Assembly (NCBI RefSeq): GCF_000426765.1
Contig: NZ_KE384567.1
Coordinates: 186,001 to 250,000, forward strand
Reading direction: 5' to 3'
Length of the DNA: 64,000 bases
DNA from: Vibrio litoralis DSM 17657
Lineage (GTDB): Bacteria > Pseudomonadota > Gammaproteobacteria > Enterobacterales > Vibrionaceae
A program made the position numbers and the translations under genes. The number at the start of each line of letters is the position of its first letter. Position 1 is the first letter of the stretch. The notes below the pieces were generated by a model that saw only the letters and a program-made list of their open reading frames with translations, ran no database searches and was not told the DNA's origin. Of the stretch, positions 60,271 through 64,000 are shown piece by piece.

Positions 60271-60401
60271 ATAAATATTTAGGTTTGCAGGTTTTATCAC
60301 TTACAAATGAGATTGAAACCGTTATTATCTGCGCCACTTAAAGCCCACACCATTAATCGGTGTACCTATAAATTAACTTAGATTAAAAGAGAGCCCTACT
60401 C

Positions 60402-61217
60402 ATGCGTAAAACACTTTTAGCTCTTAGTCTTGTTGCTGCGTCAACGCCTGTTTTAGCTGCAGACTACTCAGATGACATTCATAAGAATGACTATAAGTTT
60501 CTCAACTTTAACCTAATGTATTCTGTTGGAGAAAAACCGGAAGCTAGTTCTGGCTCTAACGCTCATGATTACTTAGAAATGGAATTTGGCGGCCGCTCTG
60601 GTATCTTTGACTTATACGGTTATGTCGATATCTTTAACCTATTAAGTAATGATGATTCTGACGATACAGATAAAGCAAATGGACAAAAAGATAAAATCTT
60701 TATGAAATTTGCTCCTCGTATGTCAATTGATGCAATGACTGGCTACGATCTATCATTTGGCCCAGTGCAAGAACTTTACGTTGCTTCACTGTTTGAATGG
60801 GATGGTGGTCGTGATACAACTTTTGGTGTTAACACACAAAAAATCGGTCTAGGCTCTGATATCAACATGCCTTGGTTTGGCAAGATGGGTCTTAACCTTT
60901 ACGCTACTTACGATTCAAACAAGAACGACTGGAATGGTTACCAGGTTTCAACAAACTGGTTCAAGCCTTTCTACTCATTCAGCAATGGTTCATTCTTATC
61001 ATACCAAGGCTACATCGATTACCAATTTGGTATGAAAGATAAGTATTCAACTGCCTCAAACGGCGGTGCTTGGTTTAACGGTCTATACTGGCATAGTGAA
61101 CGCTTTGCTGTGGGCTATGGCTTAAAAGCTTACTATAATGTCTACGGTATCAAAGACACTAACGCTCTAGAATCGACAGGTGTATCTCACTACTTCGACG
61201 TAACTTACAAGTTCTAA
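60402..61217 (+). CDS. ompK: Outer-membrane protein OmpK (Tsx-type channel family)
   Basis: The 271-residue protein has a signal peptide cleaved after LAA near residue 20 and a beta-barrel of the nucleoside-specific channel-forming Tsx family, ending in the C-terminal phenylalanine signature VTYKF. DYLEMEFGGRSGIFDLYGYV, KIFMKFAPRMSIDAMTGYD and GYIDYQFGMKDKYSTASNGG match Vibrio OmpK, known as the receptor of vibriophage KVP40. Variable loops (EASSGSNAH, SNDDSDDTDKANGQ) are likely surface exposed. Single-gene unit with its own CRP site and terminator. Confidence 0.93.
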   Translation: MRKTLLALSLVAASTPVLAADYSDDIHKNDYKFLNFNLMYSVGEKPEASSGSNAHDYLEMEFGGRSGIFDLYGYVDIFNLLSNDDSDDTDKANGQKDKIFMKFAPRMSIDAMTGYDLSFGPVQELYVASLFEWDGGRDTTFGVNTQKIGLGSDINMPWFGKMGLNLYATYDSNKNDWNGYQVSTNWFKPFYSFSNGSFLSYQGYIDYQFGMKDKYSTASNGGAWFNGLYWHSERFAVGYGLKAYYNVYGIKDTNALESTGVSHYFDVTYKF

Positions 61218-61263
61218 TCACTGGCAACTTAGTTGCTTGATTTAAACTATTGCTAAGCTACTT

Positions 61264-61300
61264 ATGGCGCAGATTGAATATTCAGTCTGCGCCATTTTAC
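61264..61300 (+). terminator. Terminator of ompK
   Basis: ATGGCGCAGA pairs with TCTGCGCCAT; the loop itself contains the self-complementary GAATATTC. It is followed by TTTACTATTT, 46 bases after the ompK stop. Confidence 0.85.
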
Positions 61301-61350
61301 TATTTGCGATAAACTAAAACTCCTATATACAAAATAGAAACGGAAAACGA

Positions 61351-62238
61351 ATGAAGATTGGCATCGTTGGCATTGGCGCACTAGGTTCACTATGGGCAAC
61401 TAAACTGAAGCAAGCTGGTCACGATGTACTTGCGATCACCCGCGATCACTCACAACGTTCCATTGCGATTGCACTTGATGAACAAGCGGAGTTCGAGATT
61501 CCCGCCAATGACCTAACTCAACTCAGCACTTGCCAAACAATTATCATCACAGTGAAATCCACTCAGGTAAAACAAGCCATAGAACCTTTGTTTGACTACT
61601 TAGCTTCCAACATACCGCTTATCTTTCTTCACAATGGCATGGGGGCACTTGACCAACTTAGCGATCAGTGGAATCAGCACCCTTTATTTTTAGCCACCAC
61701 TACTCAAGCCGCTTTTAAGCCAAGCTCACAACAAGTAAAACATACCGGCATTGGTCAAACCTTGATTGGGGCATATCGAGAGACAGAGAAGTTAACAGCT
61801 CAACTAGAATCCATCATTCAGGTGTTAGATTCCGCCCTCCCTAAAGTAATGTGGCACAACCAAATTAATGACGCACTATGGAAAAAATTAGCCATCAATT
61901 GTGTTATCAACCCGATGACCGCGATCTACCAATGCAAGAACGGTGAATTGCTTCAACCTCAATACCAGACAGAAGTTGATAACTTAATTAATGAGTGCCA
62001 TCAGGTAATGCAAGCAGCTGGACAAAGCCCATCGTTAAGCGAATTATCCACTACCATTAAACAAGTGATGCTTGCCACTGGCGATAACTTTTCATCCATG
62101 CATCAGGATATTCACCACCAGCGCACCACTGAAATTGATTTCATCACCGAATTTCTAATCAAACAAGCACAACGCTATGGTATTGAAGTTCCAAACCATC
62201 AACGGCTATTTCAGAAAGTGAAACAATTAGAAGAGTAA
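61351..62238 (+). CDS. panE: 2-dehydropantoate 2-reductase
   Basis: PanE reduces ketopantoate to pantoate with NADPH in pantothenate/CoA synthesis. The 295-residue protein has the dinucleotide fold GIVGIGALGSLWATKLKQAG at 3-22, TVKSTQVKQAIEPL, IFLHNGMGAL and the catalytic-region LWKKLAINCVINPMTA with the conserved lysine and asparagine. Monocistronic between ompK and csdA. Confidence 0.93.
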   Translation: MKIGIVGIGALGSLWATKLKQAGHDVLAITRDHSQRSIAIALDEQAEFEIPANDLTQLSTCQTIIITVKSTQVKQAIEPLFDYLASNIPLIFLHNGMGALDQLSDQWNQHPLFLATTTQAAFKPSSQQVKHTGIGQTLIGAYRETEKLTAQLESIIQVLDSALPKVMWHNQINDALWKKLAINCVINPMTAIYQCKNGELLQPQYQTEVDNLINECHQVMQAAGQSPSLSELSTTIKQVMLATGDNFSSMHQDIHHQRTTEIDFITEFLIKQAQRYGIEVPNHQRLFQKVKQLEE

Positions 62239-62250
62239 GGCGTAGCTGTT

Positions 62251-62283
62251 GCGAGTTGCGAGTTGCGAGTTGCGAGTTGCGAG
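62251..62283 (+). repeat. Tandem 7-base repeat GCGAGTT, 4.7 copies
   Basis: Four exact copies of GCGAGTT plus GCGAG lie 13 bases after the panE stop. The unit is close to the complement of the TCTCGTT units at 46706-46738 and to CTCGC-rich sequence at 37825-37860. Confidence 0.95.
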
Positions 62284-62350
62284 AAAAGTTTAAGCCCATT
62301 CTAATATGTTCTATACTTCGCCCACTTCATTGACGTAACAGGTTTATTTA

Positions 62351-63580
62351 ATGTCTTCTTCGACTCACTTTGACATTCAGGCGATTCGCCAGCAGTTCCC
62401 TTTTCTTAATAATGATACGCCAATGGTTTACCTTGATAGCGCCGCGACCACACAAAAACCTCAATGTGTGATTGATGCAATTAGTCACTATTACGCCAAG
62501 CAAAATGCCAACGTGCATCGTGGTAGTCACAGCTTAACGGCGCAAGCAACCACTCAATTTGAGCAAGCGCGTGAATGTGTACAACGCTTTATCAATGCTA
62601 ATTCGAGTAAAGAAATCATTTGGACTCGCGGGGCAACTGAAGCGATAAACTTAATCGCTCAAACCTATGCTCGTAGCATTTTACAAGCCAGTGATGAAAT
62701 TTTGGTTGGAGAAATGGAGCACCACGCCAATATCGTGCCGTGGCAGATCGCCTCCCAACAAACCGGTGCTAAAGTAGTTAAAGTGCCAATGACCTCAGAC
62801 TGCCAATGGGATATGCAAGCCTACCAAGCGCTTTTAAGTGAAAAGACCAAAATTGTTGCCGCGGCACACATTACCAATGTCACCGCGACTCGCCAGCCTA
62901 TTGAGGACATCATTCAACTTGCTCACCAATTTAATGCGATTTGTGTAATTGATGGCGCGCAAGGCATTGTGCATGAGAGCGTTGATGTTCAAGCACTAGA
63001 CTGTGATTTCTATGTTTTTTCTGGGCACAAACTCTACGCCCCGACTGGAATCGGCGCATTATATGGTAAGCAGTCCATTTTAGAATCAATGCCAGTGTGG
63101 CATGGCGGTGGTAAAATGGTAGAGAAGGTGAGCTTTGAGCAAACTTCTTATTCTGCACTACCAGGAAAGTTTGAAGCTGGTACTCCAAATGTGGCAGGAG
63201 CAATAGCTTTAACTACCGCGATTGAATGGCTAAATCAATTTGATAAACCACAAGTAGAAGCTCACTATCAACAACTACTCAAGCAACTCGTTTCAGGGTT
63301 AGACCACATTGATGGCCTAAATATTGTTGGCTTACAATCAAATGCCAGCGTGGTGAGTTTTACCTTACAGCTTGATGGTGAAGATATTCATCACAACGAT
63401 ATTGCAACACTACTCGATCAACAAGGCATTGCAGTACGTTCCGGTCATCATTGTGCGCATCCACTAATGGACGCATTGGGAATCAACGGAACGGTGAGAG
63501 TTTCTTTGGGGATTTATAACAATGATAAAGATATTGAGATGTTTTTGGCAGGCCTAAATAAAGCTATCGACCTGCTTTAA
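62351..63580 (+). CDS. csdA: Cysteine desulfurase CsdA (SufS-type, group II)
   Basis: The enzyme removes sulfur from cysteine to give alanine, supplying persulfide to a SufE-type partner. The 409-residue PLP protein has VYLDSAATTQKP near 27-38, the PLP lysine K227 in SGHKLYAPTG, and the catalytic cysteine C368 in RSGHHCAHP, the short-loop group II form. A csdE partner lies just downstream on the opposite strand, which favours CsdA over SufS; no suf operon is present. Confidence 0.9.
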   Translation: MSSSTHFDIQAIRQQFPFLNNDTPMVYLDSAATTQKPQCVIDAISHYYAKQNANVHRGSHSLTAQATTQFEQARECVQRFINANSSKEIIWTRGATEAINLIAQTYARSILQASDEILVGEMEHHANIVPWQIASQQTGAKVVKVPMTSDCQWDMQAYQALLSEKTKIVAAAHITNVTATRQPIEDIIQLAHQFNAICVIDGAQGIVHESVDVQALDCDFYVFSGHKLYAPTGIGALYGKQSILESMPVWHGGGKMVEKVSFEQTSYSALPGKFEAGTPNVAGAIALTTAIEWLNQFDKPQVEAHYQQLLKQLVSGLDHIDGLNIVGLQSNASVVSFTLQLDGEDIHHNDIATLLDQQGIAVRSGHHCAHPLMDALGINGTVRVSLGIYNNDKDIEMFLAGLNKAIDLL

Positions 63581-63596
63581 TTTCATCGATTCATTT

Positions 63597-63757
63597 ATAC
63601 CAATCAAATTAATTAGCTGAGCAGAGATTGCTAAGGAAAAAGCCTTGAGAACAAGACATAAATTTCGATAAGTAGTTGCTCTACAATCAAAATTTATAAC
63701 GCAGTTATCGAGGCTTTTCACAAGTAAGAATGATCAGATAATTAGTGAGATTGGTAT
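63597..63757. mobile_element. MITE-like palindromic element between csdA and csdE
   Basis: The left end ATACCAATCAAATTAATTAG and the complement of the right end, ATACCAATCTCACTAATTAT, are imperfect terminal inverted repeats about 28 bases long. Inside, AAGCCTTGAGAAC and GTTATCGAGGCTT also pair, so the whole 161 bases can fold into one imperfect hairpin. It holds no coding gene. The right tip shares its last base with the csdE stop codon. The structure fits a non-autonomous miniature element, or a repeat acting as a convergent terminator. Confidence 0.7.
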
Positions 63758-64000
63758 TACTCAACTAATTGCTGAATTTGCTCAACAATTGCTTTAAGCC
63801 CATTACCACGTGATGGGCTTAAATGATCAATCAGCCCCAATTGTGCAAAATAGGCTTGTGTATCGAAAGCGTTAATCTCAGCAGTGGTTTTCAAATGAAA
63901 AGCCGCCAACACCAAAGCAATTAAACCGCGCACAATTCGTGCATCTGAATCAATTTGAAAGTGCCAACGTTCGCCATCAAATTCCGACACTAGCCATACT
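63757..64000 (-). CDS. csdE: CsdE/SufE-type sulfur acceptor, C-terminal part (runs off window)
   Basis: The frame is open from the window edge to the TAA at 63757-63759, giving 80 residues that end QLVE. Reading from the edge gives VWLVSEFDGERWHFQIDSDA, followed by RIVRGLIALVLAAF, the SufE/CsdE signature. The catalytic cysteine lies in the missing N-terminal part. It accepts persulfide sulfur from CsdA. The gene is convergent with csdA rather than downstream of it on the same strand. Confidence 0.88.
   Translation of the reverse strand, partial: VWLVSEFDGERWHFQIDSDARIVRGLIALVLAAFHLKTTAEINAFDTQAYFAQLGLIDHLSPSRGNGLKAIVEQIQQLVE

Noticed and set aside
62251..62283. The tandem GCGAGTT units as a CRISPR-like array
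   Set aside because: The unit is 7 bases with no spacers and no cas genes nearby. No CRISPR array was found anywhere in the window.

Overview
The window is chromosomal DNA of a gammaproteobacterium, almost certainly a member of the Vibrionaceae, probably Vibrio. The evidence is a complete Na+-translocating NADH:quinone reductase operon (nqrABCDEF) with apbE and nqrM, an OmpK-type (phage KVP40 receptor family) outer membrane protein, a Crl regulator next to an FrsA esterase, and gene orders shared by Vibrio and enterobacteria. Base composition is moderately AT-rich, and GTG and TTG starts are common. Several start codons given here were chosen by Shine-Dalgarno spacing and family length, so they differ from the longest possible reading frame.

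Layout. Positions 1-3926 (minus): hemA-prfA-prmC-sirB2-sirB1, covering tetrapyrrole entry, translation termination and release-factor methylation. Positions 4184-8954 (plus): lolB-ispE-prs, then pth and ychF, with a small convergent coiled-coil gene between prs and pth. Positions 9215-10156: a tRNA operon (Met, then Leu, Gln, pseudo-Gln, Leu, Gln, Leu). Then come a beta-propeller lactonase, ubiF (minus) and miaB-phoH-ybeY-corC-lnt (plus). Positions 18757-24161 (minus): an alkaline-phosphatase-superfamily membrane phosphoglycerol transferase, an M20 carboxypeptidase, a DcuC transporter and a YbeL zinc-ribbon protein. Positions 24363-37744 (plus): leuS-lptE-holA-rsfS-rlmH-mrdA-rodA-rlpA-dacA-ybeD-lipB-lipA, the elongation/cell-wall and lipoate cluster. 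Positions 37879-44463 (minus): proBA, crl, frsA, a GNAT protein, gpt and a purine permease. pepD (plus) and dinB (minus) converge. Positions 47999-55265 (minus): nqrABCDEF-apbE-nqrM. Then come bolA (minus) and rlmG-yajG-ppiA-ampG (plus), ompK, panE and csdA, with the csdE 3' part on the opposite strand running off the end.

How the genes fit together. Most of the window is core housekeeping: translation (prfA, prmC, pth, ychF, leuS, rsfS, rlmH, rlmG, miaB, ybeY, tRNAs), envelope biogenesis (lolB, lnt, lptE, mrdA, rodA, rlpA, dacA, ampG) and sodium-motive respiration (the NQR complex plus its flavin-transfer and iron-centre maturation factors). Purine salvage genes gpt and the permease lie together, with a PurR-like operator in front of the permease. 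A LexA-type box lies upstream of dinB, and a perfect CRP-type palindrome lies upstream of ompK.

No CRISPR array, prophage, integron, complete insertion sequence, defence island, secretion system or biosynthetic cluster is visible. The unexplained structure is intergenic. There are two families of terminally inverted repeats ending in a TACCC/GGGTA motif, a MITE-like hairpin element abutting csdE, covarying hairpins in the tRNA spacers with a decayed tRNA-Gln, a nine-G run in the PBP2 gene, and a possible small RNA with its own terminator between the purine permease and pepD. These are the parts worth a second look. I do not see a convincing new multi-gene system.
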